Assembly: GCF_024661895.1 (NCBI RefSeq)
Contig: NZ_CP102453.1
Location: 2,666,001-2,730,000 of the forward strand
DNA: 64,000 nt
Origin: Fundicoccus culcitae
Lineage (GTDB): Bacteria > Bacillota > Bacilli > Lactobacillales > Aerococcaceae
Reading direction: 5' to 3'
Each line of letters starts with the position of its first letter. Positions within the stretch are counted from its first letter, which is position 1. The translations under genes and the position numbers were made by a program. The notes beneath the pieces were generated by a model. That model had not been told where the DNA came from, ran no database searches, and saw only the letters and a program-made list of their open reading frames with translations. Shown here piece after piece: positions 55,498 through 63,610 of this stretch.

Positions 55498-56052
55498 TTA
55501 ATCTTTTTTCAGTGAACCGGCTTTAGTACGTGTGCTAGCATACGCTTTAAGTAAAATCGTTCCAAGAATCCCAACGGCTAATGAATTCAAGCCGGCAGAA
55601 ACTACCCCTTGTGTAAATACTTTTGAAGCAGGTTCAGCATAAATTAAGATGTCCAAAACAGGCGCGACGATAATCCAGCAAACCGCATTAACAATAACTT
55701 GACCCACATTAAAGCGAATCATATCATTTTTATCAAATTCGCCTTCGTTAACTTTTAATTGACGACCAATCAGACCGTAACCAAAACCAACCACACCTGA
55801 GGTCAAGACCCAGGACCACCATAAACCGTAAGTTAATAAGTCTTTCACCGCATGGCCAATGAGACCAATAAGGGCTGCTGGGATTGGACCGTAAATCGCC
55901 CCCATCAAAGCTAAGAAAGGATAGGTTGTTTCAACACTCGTGTTAGGCACCGGGGTTGGAATACTTAAGAAACGACCTAAGATAAAGAAGACGGCACTTC
56001 CGATACCGATAGCGACTAATTGTGTTAAAGAAGAATTTTGTTTGTTGTTCAT
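55498..56052 (-). CDS. ECF transporter S component, UPF0397 family
   Basis: 184 residues with about six membrane helices. LVAIGIGSAVFFILGRFLSIP, YPFLALMGAIYGPIPAALIGLIG and WWSWVLTSGVVGFGYGLIG are typical of UPF0397 proteins. The S component binds the substrate; this family has no firmly known ligand. CGGAGGA lies ten bases before the ATG. The neighbour upstream is a SAM-hydrolysing enzyme, which suggests an adenosine- or methionine-related ligand. Confidence 0.87.
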   Translation of the reverse strand: MNNKQNSSLTQLVAIGIGSAVFFILGRFLSIPTPVPNTSVETTYPFLALMGAIYGPIPAALIGLIGHAVKDLLTYGLWWSWVLTSGVVGFGYGLIGRQLKVNEGEFDKNDMIRFNVGQVIVNAVCWIIVAPVLDILIYAEPASKVFTQGVVSAGLNSLAVGILGTILLKAYASTRTKAGSLKKD

Positions 56053-56070
56053 AATAAATGTCCTCCGAAA

Positions 56071-56922
56071 TTATACTTTTTTAATGGTAATTTTCCATTC
56101 ATTACCTGTCCCGATTTTATAGGTGTCTGAAAAAGATTGTTGATTAATAGCGATACCTAAGCGAATTAATGAATTAATATACCCAACGGTTTCACCCACC
56201 TTAACATCCGCAAAACTGTGTCCAAACAACATCTGATTTTGATATTGCTTCATGTCGTGGTGATGAATCGTGACCAAAATAGTGTCACCCGTATTGATCC
56301 CAGCCTCTTTAAGCATTTGCGACGGAATATTCGTCCAAAGCGATCCGAAACGGATATCCAAAATGTCAATCACTCCATGAATGATTTCCCCATCAAAGAC
56401 AGGGTCCAGCACTTCCAGTTTCACCACTTCTTGATTAGCGGTTGCGTCCCCTAAACTGTCATAATAGCTAGGATCATTAGCAATCATCGCCCCATTATAG
56501 ACATACACATCGCGTCCATGGAAGGTATGGCTCTCCTCAGAATGAGGCAGACGGTCTGTTTGTTCATTAATAACACGAACACTTTCAATCCCAATAAATT
56601 TCTCAATATGCGTCAACGATCCATTGTCAGGGGTTACGACATAATGACCCGATTGAGTTTTAACGGCAATACTTTGCCGATTACTCCCCACACCCGGGTC
56701 AACCACCGACACAAAAACCGTTCCAGCCGGCCAATAATTAATGGTTTGCCACAAGCGGTAAGAAGCTGCACTGATATCATAAGGTGGAATATCGTGCGTC
56801 AAATTATTAATTGTTAAATCCGGCGCAACCATATAAGCCACACCATGCATGGCAGCAACAGCCCCATCAACTAAACCAAAATCAGTCTGTAAAACTAATA
56901 ATTTTTTATCCAGTGTCACCAC
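56071..56922 (-). CDS. SAM hydrolase (SAM hydroxide adenosyltransferase, DUF62)
   Basis: 283 residues. LQTDFGLVDGAVAAMHGV, FVSVVDPGVGSNR, YVVTPDNGSLTH and HTFHGRDVYVYNGAMIA are the conserved blocks of the DUF62/fluorinase-chlorinase superfamily. Without the special halide-site features of fluorinases, members use water to split S-adenosylmethionine into adenosine and methionine. AAGGAG abuts the GTG at 56922; the next codon, GTG 56919, may be the real start. It is transcribed first in an operon with the S component, ATPase and EcfT. Confidence 0.88.
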   Translation of the reverse strand: MVTLDKKLLVLQTDFGLVDGAVAAMHGVAYMVAPDLTINNLTHDIPPYDISAASYRLWQTINYWPAGTVFVSVVDPGVGSNRQSIAVKTQSGHYVVTPDNGSLTHIEKFIGIESVRVINEQTDRLPHSEESHTFHGRDVYVYNGAMIANDPSYYDSLGDATANQEVVKLEVLDPVFDGEIIHGVIDILDIRFGSLWTNIPSQMLKEAGINTGDTILVTIHHHDMKQYQNQMLFGHSFADVKVGETVGYINSLIRLGIAINQQSFSDTYKIGTGNEWKITIKKV

Positions 56923-57027
56923 TCCTTAATACTTTTTTAACAAAGTCAAGCATACAATAAAATGTTCGTTTAAACAATTAAATCCTATTCTTTTCTTGCG
57001 AAAATCATCAAACATTCGTCTTTTTTA

Positions 57028-57042
57028 ACTAAATATCCCTGC
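57028..57042 (+). repeat. Dispersed 15-mer ACTAAATATCCCTGC
   Basis: Ends directly beside the stop codon of the minus-strand methyltransferase gene, in the gap to the SAM hydrolase. Confidence 0.55.
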
Positions 57043-57555
57043 TTAGATGTAGCGTCTCGTTGTTTGACAATAGTCTTTATAAGCCTCTGGGTAGGTTTCA
57101 TGGCACCAAGCTTCTTCTGCTAAAACAATGGTATGCCCCGAAATGATAAAAATTACAAGAAGAATCGCATAAATCCAAGCATTCATCAGAAGAGCCGCCC
57201 CCAAGTAATAGATATAGTAAGCCACATACATCGGATGACGACTCCAACGGTAGACCCCGCTTGTAACCAAACCCTCTTGCCTGAAATCTAAAATCGCTAT
57301 AAGTAGCAAAATGCTACCAGCGACGAGTAAGATGGCTCCCAAGTAATTCCAAATAGAAGCCCACTGAATATTGTAATAAAAGGGAACCGCAATCAGGAAA
57401 ACTTGAACAATTTGATAGACATAATATATTTGCTTCTGCTTGTCCGTCATCGGCGCAAAAGCCGTAATCCGTTGATTATAATTTAGCCCCAAAAACTGGG
57501 GAATAAGGATTCGAATAATAGCCAGCGGAATCAAAACAACAGCACCATTCATCAT
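57043..57555 (-). CDS. Small membrane methyltransferase (isoprenylcysteine/phospholipid methyltransferase family)
   Basis: About 170 residues with four or five membrane helices. The C-terminal SAM-binding signature is visible: SGVYRWSRHPMYVAYYIYYLG, then LAEEAWCHETYPEAYKDYCQTTRRYI, as in ICMT, PEMT and NnrU-like proteins. The frame is open to 57618, but AAGAAGGTG six bases before the ATG at 57555 suggests that start, directly at the first helix. Substrate unknown. It is separate from the ECF operon but on the same strand. Confidence 0.78.
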   Translation of the reverse strand: MMNGAVVLIPLAIIRILIPQFLGLNYNQRITAFAPMTDKQKQIYYVYQIVQVFLIAVPFYYNIQWASIWNYLGAILLVAGSILLLIAILDFRQEGLVTSGVYRWSRHPMYVAYYIYYLGAALLMNAWIYAILLVIFIISGHTIVLAEEAWCHETYPEAYKDYCQTTRRYI

Positions 57556-57598
57556 TAACCACACCTTCTTTGTCATATTTAAGTTGATTGTAGCACAG

Positions 57599-57648
57599 CA
57601 ACGAACGATTAACATCACAAACCTGTTTGTGATGTTAATCGTTCGTTG
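57599..57648. repeat. Perfect 24-bp inverted repeat with 2-base centre
   Basis: 57599-57622 and 57625-57648 are exact reverse complements with CT between them. It lies 44 bp upstream of the methyltransferase start. No T tract follows on either strand, so it is not a standard terminator. Confidence 0.85.
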
Positions 57649-57734
57649 TGAGTTGGAGGCGATGCGGTGGGTGATTTGCTAGACTATCAACATTTCTTGC
57701 TTGAACCCCGTTTTTACCTTACAATTTATTCGTT

Positions 57735-58290
57735 AGTGACCTATTTATTAGGAAAGTTAGATTCGAATGGTAAACGAACTAAGAAAGTTAGCTTCGAATG
57801 GTAAACGAACTGTAAAAATGTAGTTCGTTGCCTCGACGACCTATAAAAATGTAGTTCGTTTCCTCAACGAACTAAATAAATGTAGTTCGTTCACCCGGCG
57901 AACTATAAAAATGTAGTTCGTTTTACCGACGACCTATAAAAATGTAGTTCGTTTCCTCAACGACCTATAAAAATATAGTTCGTTAACTCGACGACCTATA
58001 AAAATGTAGTTCGTTTCCTCAACGACCTATAAAAATGTAGTTCGTTTCCTCAACGACCTATAAAAATGTAGTTCGTTTCCTCAACGAACTATAAAAATGT
58101 AGTTCGTTAACTCAACGAACTATAAAAATGTAGTTCGTTTTACCGACGACCTATAAAAATGTAGTTCGTTAACTCGACGAACTATAAAAATATAGTTCGT
58201 TAACTCGACGAACTACATAATTGCGTTCGAAAAGACCAACTTAAGATGACGTTAGCAGTGAGGACTTCCCAGGGCAAGAAAGTTAGCTTA
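57735..58290. repeat. TAGTTCGTT hairpin array, locus 3 (about 13 units, inverted)
   Basis: Thirteen units (57816-58222) in the opposite orientation to loci 1 and 2, as shown by the spacer TAAAAATG (complement of CATTTTTA) and by the flank GAAAGTTAGCTTCGAATGG, now on the left. Many arms read AACGACCTA, so this copy has drifted more. Loop variants include TTCCTC, TAACTC and TTTACC. Confidence 0.85.
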
Positions 58291-58378
58291 CTTTTCCGAG
58301 CAGATATTTATTGGGGGTAAAGATTGACAGGGGGAGGGGGTTGGTTCAAAATAGAATTAATTTAAAGGAGGCTTTCAT

Positions 58379-59347
58379 ATGATAAAAGTAGGAATAGTTG
58401 GTTATGGGAATTTGGGGCGTGGTGTGGAAGCGAATATTAAAAATGCGCCAGATATGGAATTAGTGGGGATATTTACTCGACGAGAACCTGAATCGATTAA
58501 AACGGAAAGTCCGGTATTTGGCCTGGATTTAATTTATGATTTTAAAGGGATGATTGATGTGTTGATTTTGTGTGGCGGTTCGCGAACGGATATTCCTGAG
58601 CAAGGGCCGATGTTAGCGGAGTATTTCAACACGGTGGATAGTTACGATAATCATGCACAAATTCCTTTGTATTTTGCCTCGATGGATCATGTTGCGCAGA
58701 CGAATCGTACAGTGAGTGTGATTGCGACAGGTTGGGATCCGGGTTTATTTTCCTTGAATCGGCTTCTCGGTGAAGCGATTTTGCCTAAGGGGAACACTTA
58801 TACTTTTTGGGGTAAAGGGCTGAGTCAAGGGCACGGGGATGCGGTGCGTCGCATTGAGGGTGTGAAAGATGCCGTTCAATATACCATTCCGAATGAAGAA
58901 CTGATTAATAAAATAAATATCGGTGAAGAAGTTGTTTACGATTCACATACAGCACATACTAGAGAAGTTTATGCTGTTTTAGAAGAAGGAGCTGATGCTG
59001 CTACCATCGAAAATGAGATTGTGACGATGCCTGACTATTTTGAGGGCTATCAAACAAGGGTGCATTTCATTTCTGAGGAAGAGTTGGCTGCTAATCATCA
59101 GGGGTTACCTCATGGGGGGCATGTGATTCGTTCGGGGTATACGAGTGAAAACAATCATCAACTGTATGATTTTAAATTGCAATTGGGAAGCAACCCAGAA
59201 TTTACCGCTGCGGTGAATGTAGCTTATGCTCGGGCGGCTGCCAGACTGGCTAAAGAAGGGGTTAGAGGGGCTAAGACGGTTTTTGATATTGCGCCGGCTT
59301 ATTTGTCACCTTATGATGCCGACGAATTGCGTGAACGCTTATTGTAA
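58379..59347 (+). CDS. ddh: meso-Diaminopimelate D-dehydrogenase
   Basis: 322 residues. IKVGIVGYGNLGRGVEANI is the NADP-binding motif; CGGSRTDIPEQGP, TGWDPGLFSLNRLLGEAI and GKGLSQGHGDAVRRIEGVKDA are diagnostic of the enzyme. It makes meso-DAP from tetrahydrodipicolinate and ammonia in one step, bypassing the acylated intermediates, for lysine or DAP-containing wall. AAAGGAGG precedes the ATG. GATATTTATT occurs about 70 bases upstream (58303-58312) and AATAAATATC inside (58912-58921). Confidence 0.93.
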   Translation: MIKVGIVGYGNLGRGVEANIKNAPDMELVGIFTRREPESIKTESPVFGLDLIYDFKGMIDVLILCGGSRTDIPEQGPMLAEYFNTVDSYDNHAQIPLYFASMDHVAQTNRTVSVIATGWDPGLFSLNRLLGEAILPKGNTYTFWGKGLSQGHGDAVRRIEGVKDAVQYTIPNEELINKINIGEEVVYDSHTAHTREVYAVLEEGADAATIENEIVTMPDYFEGYQTRVHFISEEELAANHQGLPHGGHVIRSGYTSENNHQLYDFKLQLGSNPEFTAAVNVAYARAAARLAKEGVRGAKTVFDIAPAYLSPYDADELRERLL

Positions 59348-59357
59348 AATTAAATGG

Positions 59358-59400
59358 TGCGCGGGCTTTCGGGAATCATAGAAAGCCCGCGCTTGCTGTT
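59358..59400 (+). terminator. Terminator of ddh
   Basis: GCGCGGGCTTTC (59359-59370) and GAAAGCCCGCGC (59381-59392) form a perfect 12-bp GC-rich stem with a 10-base loop; the T tract is weak (TTGCTGTT). Confidence 0.7.
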
Positions 59401-59609
59401 GGGGTGCAAGTGAAGTTGGAGGTACTAGTTATTCGGACGGTGAGGGAGTAGCGCGGAGGAGGGGTAGCGTTTTCGGGGTGGGGTGATAAGCGATTAATCG
59501 GGATAACCAGGGTGCTTCAACATTCGAACAGAAAATAAGATGTCACTTGAATTTGATGAAATGACAGGACTTCATCTCCCATTTGCACGCAATCATTTGG
59601 CGGTTGAAT

Positions 59610-59690
59610 GTAAACGGGAAGTGAGCGGACGTTAAGTAAAGCTAAGCAGTCATCAAATGACTCATTTTTGTGACCGAATATAGCTAATTT
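59610..59690 (-). repeat. Truncated CGGTCA-type element
   Basis: Begins with the terminal motif GTAAACGGGAAGTGA followed by GCGGACGTTAAGTAAAGC, the inverted right end of the elements at 17.07 and 44.34 kb. No partner end is found. 59400-59609 shows no gene or clear repeat. Confidence 0.5.
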
Positions 59691-59751
59691 GTCATCTGCT
59701 CAGGTAGCAAAAGACAGAATAGCCTATTCTACGCAAAATCAAAGTAAAAAA

Positions 59752-59983
59752 GTAAGTGGGAAGTAAGTGATTGTCAGTCTATAATAGCCCACCTATGTAT
59801 GAATTAACTATAATTATTAGGCAAATGATTAATCTGGCCATTACTCTGTTAGCAGTGACTAGATTAATCATTTTAAACTGATGATTCTTGAAAAAATATC
59901 AAATTGATATGATTCAGCGAAGAGAATCAGCCTTTTATCACGTTGATGTATCGTAAACAACCACTCGTTCGTTTCTCACTTAC
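59752..59983. repeat. 230-bp dispersed element, inverted copy
   Basis: Terminal repeats GTAAGTGGGAAGTAA (59752-59766) and TCGTTTCTCACTTAC (59969-59983, 12 of 15 matches). Reverse complement aligns with 36485-36714. It also holds GATTAATC...GATTAATC around 59828-59872. A single GGCGG hairpin follows at 59985-60020. Confidence 0.65.
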
Positions 59984-60111
59984 TCCCAACCGCCAGAGGT
60001 AATCCTGAGAGGCGGATTGGCCCTCCCACTTATCGCTCACACCCCGCGTGCCTTCGCAAACAAATGAAGACCCGCGCTCCCACCCCGCGTGCCTTCGACA
60101 ACTCAATAAGC

Positions 60112-60369
60112 GTAAGCGGGAAGTGAACGAGCGTAAGCAGGAAATGTATTTACGATAAAATAGGCTACGATAAGGCTAATCGGTCATGAAATCAGATATT
60201 TGATGACTGATTAGCTTTATTCGGTCACGAAATCAGGTGCTTGATGACCGATTAGCTTTATTCGGTCACGAAATCAGATATTTGATGACCGATTAGCTTT
60301 ATTCGGTCACGAAATCAGGTGCTTGATGACCGATTAGCTTTAATTAACGATCGCTCACTTCCCGTTTAA
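60112..60369. repeat. TIR-bounded element with CGGTCA hairpin array
   Basis: GTAAGCGGGAAGTGA (60112-60126) and TCACTTCCCGTTTAA (60355-60369) enclose four 41-bp units (60178-60341), each CGGTCACGAAATCAG...TTGATGACCGATTAGC, a hairpin with CGGTCA/TGACCG arms. This hairpin is present once in the elements at 16.7 and 43.7 kb, so here it is amplified. 60376-60431 is the inverted left end of a GCGCACACA-type element ending TCACTTTCCACCTAC. Confidence 0.7.
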
Positions 60370-60663
60370 TAACTGCTCCAATATGTGTGCGCCCACGTAA
60401 TTGAGAATTGAGTTTTTCACTTTCCACCTACAAAAAGCCCAACGCCAACCAAAAAGTCCCTAATTTACTTACAATAGTAAGAAGCGACAAAGCTCCTAAA
60501 TATACATTCAACGGCCACTAAACAACCAGATTTTTTTAACGTCAAATTATTCCTATTTTTACAAAAAAATCGCTGTTAAAAAGCGAAATAAAATCGTTAA
60601 TTCTTCATAAATATTGTTAATTTTTGAAGAAAATTAGTAAATTTAATGTAAATACAGCGCAGC

Positions 60664-60682
60664 CATTGAAACGCTTTCAATG
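60664..60682 (+). promoter_or_regulatory. Palindromic operator-like site upstream of the LysM gene
   Basis: CATTGAAACGCTTTCAATG has 8-bp arms around CGC and lies just upstream of TAATATAAA, where a -35 would be. It resembles a cre site with one base missing in the centre; another repressor is equally possible. Confidence 0.45.
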
Positions 60683-60740
60683 TGGGTGTAATATAAAGGT
60701 AACAAAGGAAATAAATTTGAAACGATAGGAGTTGATTGTG

Positions 60741-61973
60741 ATGAGTAGCATTCGTAAACAAGGGATCATGAAGCGTTTAACAAAATTTGCAATAACCGCT
60801 TCGACCGTCCTATTATTAAGCCCCGGCGCCATTTCAGTTGGTGCTCAATCGCAAACACATACTGTAAAAGCAGGCGAGTATTTGTACTTAATTGCTAATA
60901 TGTATGATGTATCCGTTAGTCAATTAAAAAGCTGGAATAATTTAACCAGTGATTTAATTCTTGTCGGTGCAGTCCTCAATGTTTCCGGTCCAACGCAATC
61001 TACCAGCTATACCGTAAAATATGGTGATACTCTTTGGGGGATTGCAAATCGCTTTGGTGTAACCGTAGCGCAATTGAAAACGTGGAATGGCTTGAGCAGT
61101 GATTTTATTCGCACGGGAATGCAATTGAAATTAACAGCACCAACGCCAACACCGACTCCTTCTGGAACCTATACAGTAAAATCAGGCGATACATTATGGA
61201 AAATTGCTAATCAATACGGGTTAACCATCAGTCAATTAAGAAGCTGGAATGGCATCAGTGGCGACCTCATTCGTGTCGGCCAAGTATTGCGCTTAACGGC
61301 ACCAACGACCACGCCAGACCCAGGTAGCGCAACCAGTCATACGGTCGTTTCAGGTGACACACTTTATAAAATTGCGGAACGCTATGGCGTGACCGTAGCC
61401 CAATTGAGAAGCTGGAACGGCATCAGTGGCGACCTGATTCGTGTTGGCCAAGTATTGCGCTTGACGGCACCAACGACCACGCCAGACCCAGGTAGCGCAA
61501 CCAGTCATACGGTCGTTTCAGGTGACACACTTTATAAAATTGCGGAACGCTATGGCGTGACTGTAGCCCAATTAAGAAGCTGGAACGGTATCAGTGGCGA
61601 CCTCATTCGCGTCGGCCAAGTATTACGCTTGACGGCACCAACGACCACGCCAGACCCAGGTAGTACCACCGTTCATCAAGTCGTAGCCGGTGATACGCTT
61701 TATACAATCGCTCAACGTTATGGCGTGACCGTAGCGCAATTGAAAGAATGGAACAGCTTAGTGAGCGACCTCTTACAAATTGGCAAACGACTCCATGTGG
61801 TAGAACCGGATTATTCACAAAATCCAGTGAAAACCTATGTGGTTAAAGCAGGCGATACTTTATATAAAATTGCTAAAGAACAAGGTGTATCTGTGAACGA
61901 ACTCCGTCTATGGAACCACTTGACCACTGATTTAATCCAAGTTGGTCAAGAACTTAAAATTGCCATCTACTAA
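60741..61973 (+). CDS. Secreted protein with seven LysM domains
   Basis: 410 residues from ATG 60741 (TAGGAG nine bases upstream). A long signal peptide (RLTKFAITASTVLLLSPGAI and a cut near GAQSQ) is followed by seven LysM repeats of about 45 residues joined by Thr/Pro-rich linkers (APTTTPDPGS). LysM domains bind peptidoglycan or chitin N-acetylglucosamine. No catalytic domain is present, so it is a wall-binding or scaffold protein, or a hydrolase gene that lost its enzyme part. Repeats 4 and 5, with their linkers, are almost identical over 180 bp, a recent duplication. Confidence 0.9.
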   Translation: MSSIRKQGIMKRLTKFAITASTVLLLSPGAISVGAQSQTHTVKAGEYLYLIANMYDVSVSQLKSWNNLTSDLILVGAVLNVSGPTQSTSYTVKYGDTLWGIANRFGVTVAQLKTWNGLSSDFIRTGMQLKLTAPTPTPTPSGTYTVKSGDTLWKIANQYGLTISQLRSWNGISGDLIRVGQVLRLTAPTTTPDPGSATSHTVVSGDTLYKIAERYGVTVAQLRSWNGISGDLIRVGQVLRLTAPTTTPDPGSATSHTVVSGDTLYKIAERYGVTVAQLRSWNGISGDLIRVGQVLRLTAPTTTPDPGSTTVHQVVAGDTLYTIAQRYGVTVAQLKEWNSLVSDLLQIGKRLHVVEPDYSQNPVKTYVVKAGDTLYKIAKEQGVSVNELRLWNHLTTDLIQVGQELKIAIY

Positions 61974-61984
61974 AAGTTGACACA

Positions 61985-62017
61985 GGCTCTTACTCCCACG
62001 GTGGAGTAAGAGCTTTT
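61985..62017 (+). terminator. Terminator of the LysM gene
   Basis: GCTCTTACTCC (61986-61996) and GGAGTAAGAGC (62002-62012) form a perfect stem followed by TTTT. Confidence 0.85.
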
Positions 62018-62082
62018 CTGCGCCTATTTTATCGAGACATGCCGCTTTTTTCTAAAAACACCCCCTTCAAAATACCTAAACT

Positions 62083-62126
62083 AAAAATGCCTGCGAGGAA
62101 GCATTCCCTTCCCAGCAGGCATTTTA
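62083..62126 (-). terminator. Terminator of the CsbD-like gene
   Basis: AAAATGCCTGC and GCAGGCATTTT form a perfect 11-bp stem with a 20-base loop; on the minus strand TTTTTAG follows. Confidence 0.75.
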
Positions 62127-62145
62127 AATAATTTATTTATTTATT

Positions 62146-62769
62146 TTAAAAACGATTGTGGTGGCGATCGACATCGTCAACCTGTGATTGGCTTAAATCC
62201 GCTTCAACATCTAAATTAACTCGGCGTGCATCCGCTGCATGTGAATCAGTCAGAACATCCTCTTCCACAACGACATCAGTCGTCTCTTTTTTGGCACTGC
62301 TTTCTAACGCATCATCAATCGCATGTTTGGCACGATCCTCAATTTCACGGGCTTCCTCCGTCGCTTTGACCGCTTTTTCACGTTCTGTTTCACGGGCACG
62401 TTCGTTTTCCTCGACCGCATTGCGACGCAGTTGTTCAGCTTGGCGGGCGGCTTCTTCTTTCAATTCTTTACCTTGTTGAATCGCATTTTTTAAGTTCTCA
62501 TCAGCAGACTGGTTGATACTTTCACGGGTTTCTTGAATTTGACGTTTGACCGCGTCGCCAGCCTCATCAGCACGTTCTTTAGCAGATTCATACAATTCAT
62601 CGGCATGACCACGACCCTTTGCAGCAGCTTGCTTTACTTCACCTTCAACTTGTTGAGCGATGCCTTTGGCTTGCGTTTCCGCATCATCCACCGCTTTACC
62701 CCAAACTTCTTTAACCTTACCAACGATTTCGTCTTTTTGGCCTTCTAAGTTTTTCCAAGTATCAGTCAT
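62146..62769 (-). CDS. CsbD-like stress protein with long helical tail
   Basis: 207 residues from the ATG at 62769, which has GGAGG eight bases upstream; the longer frame to 62910 overlaps pgsA and is rejected. The N-terminal 45 residues (TDTWKNLEGQKDEIVGKVKEVWG) are a CsbD domain. The rest is a highly charged, Ala/Glu/Lys/Arg-rich helix with repeating KERADEAG and EEAARQAEQL patterns, similar to LEA-like stress proteins. CsbD is under general stress control in Bacillus. No signal peptide. Exact role unknown. Confidence 0.8.
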   Translation of the reverse strand: MTDTWKNLEGQKDEIVGKVKEVWGKAVDDAETQAKGIAQQVEGEVKQAAAKGRGHADELYESAKERADEAGDAVKRQIQETRESINQSADENLKNAIQQGKELKEEAARQAEQLRRNAVEENERARETEREKAVKATEEAREIEDRAKHAIDDALESSAKKETTDVVVEEDVLTDSHAADARRVNLDVEADLSQSQVDDVDRHHNRF

Positions 62770-62845
62770 AGTGTGTTTCCTCCAATAGTATAAAAGTATA
62801 ACTATATTATAGCAGAATACGCTTTTATTGACTAATAATATCAAT

Positions 62846-63409
62846 TTATTTATCGGCAGGTTTTTTGCGTAATTCAATGATAAACCACCGCGTATATGAA
62901 ATAAAGGCAAACAATAAACCGACAGCCGTTAAGAACATCAACGTATAAGCGATGCGATGATCCATATTTGGAAAAGCGACTAATAGAATCGAACACGTAT
63001 AAAAAGTTGCGGTCGACACTTTTCCGTACCAAAGCGCTCCGTCCATCACCCGACCTTGACGCAACAATAAGATATCGCAAATAATCAAACTAACTTCTTT
63101 GATAATAAATATTACTACGACAATCCAAATATAATCCCAAGTAAAAACTAAACAAATGATAATGGCTAATTGCGTCAATTTATCTGCAGCCGGATCTAAT
63201 AATTTGCCTAAATCAGTAATCATATTGTAGCGACGTGCAATAACCCCATCTAACCAATCCGTAATCCCCGATAAAATAATCGTGAAAGCAGCCCACAAGT
63301 AGTCTGCATCCGTTTCGGCATTAATGTATTGGTAAATAAATACAGGGATTAAAATAATCCGTAGTAAGGATAACAGGTTAGGGATAGCCAACCAGTCGGA
63401 TTTCTTCAT
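62846..63409 (-). CDS. pgsA: CDP-diacylglycerol-glycerol-3-phosphate 3-phosphatidyltransferase
   Basis: 187 residues with about four to six membrane helices. The CDP-alcohol phosphotransferase signature is present in SGITDWLDGVIARR followed by DLGKLLDPAADK (DGxxAR...GxxxDxxxD). It makes phosphatidylglycerophosphate, the step before phosphatidylglycerol. NLLSLLRIILIPVFI at the N terminus is typical of PgsA. The related cardiolipin or alcohol-phosphatidyl transferases are a less likely alternative. Confidence 0.9.
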   Translation of the reverse strand: MKKSDWLAIPNLLSLLRIILIPVFIYQYINAETDADYLWAAFTIILSGITDWLDGVIARRYNMITDLGKLLDPAADKLTQLAIIICLVFTWDYIWIVVVIFIIKEVSLIICDILLLRQGRVMDGALWYGKVSTATFYTCSILLVAFPNMDHRIAYTLMFLTAVGLLFAFISYTRWFIIELRKKPADK

Positions 63410-63610
63410 AGCATTCCAACTCTCTTCAGTAAATTAATATAAGAATAGAGTAACATATTAAACTATGAATATTAACTAAAAATCGTCTAATCAGCAAAAA
63501 TATTTATTTGGGTTTAAAAAAACGCCCTTCACTTCGCTAAACAGTTAATTTTTCGAAACAAGTGTGGTACATTTATAGCAATGAAATTAAAGGCACCAAA
63601 GGAGCGGAGT

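Noticed and set aside
63420-63610. Purine riboswitch upstream of xpt
   Set aside because: Expected in Bacillus-type xpt leaders, but the conserved core and a downstream terminator are not seen.
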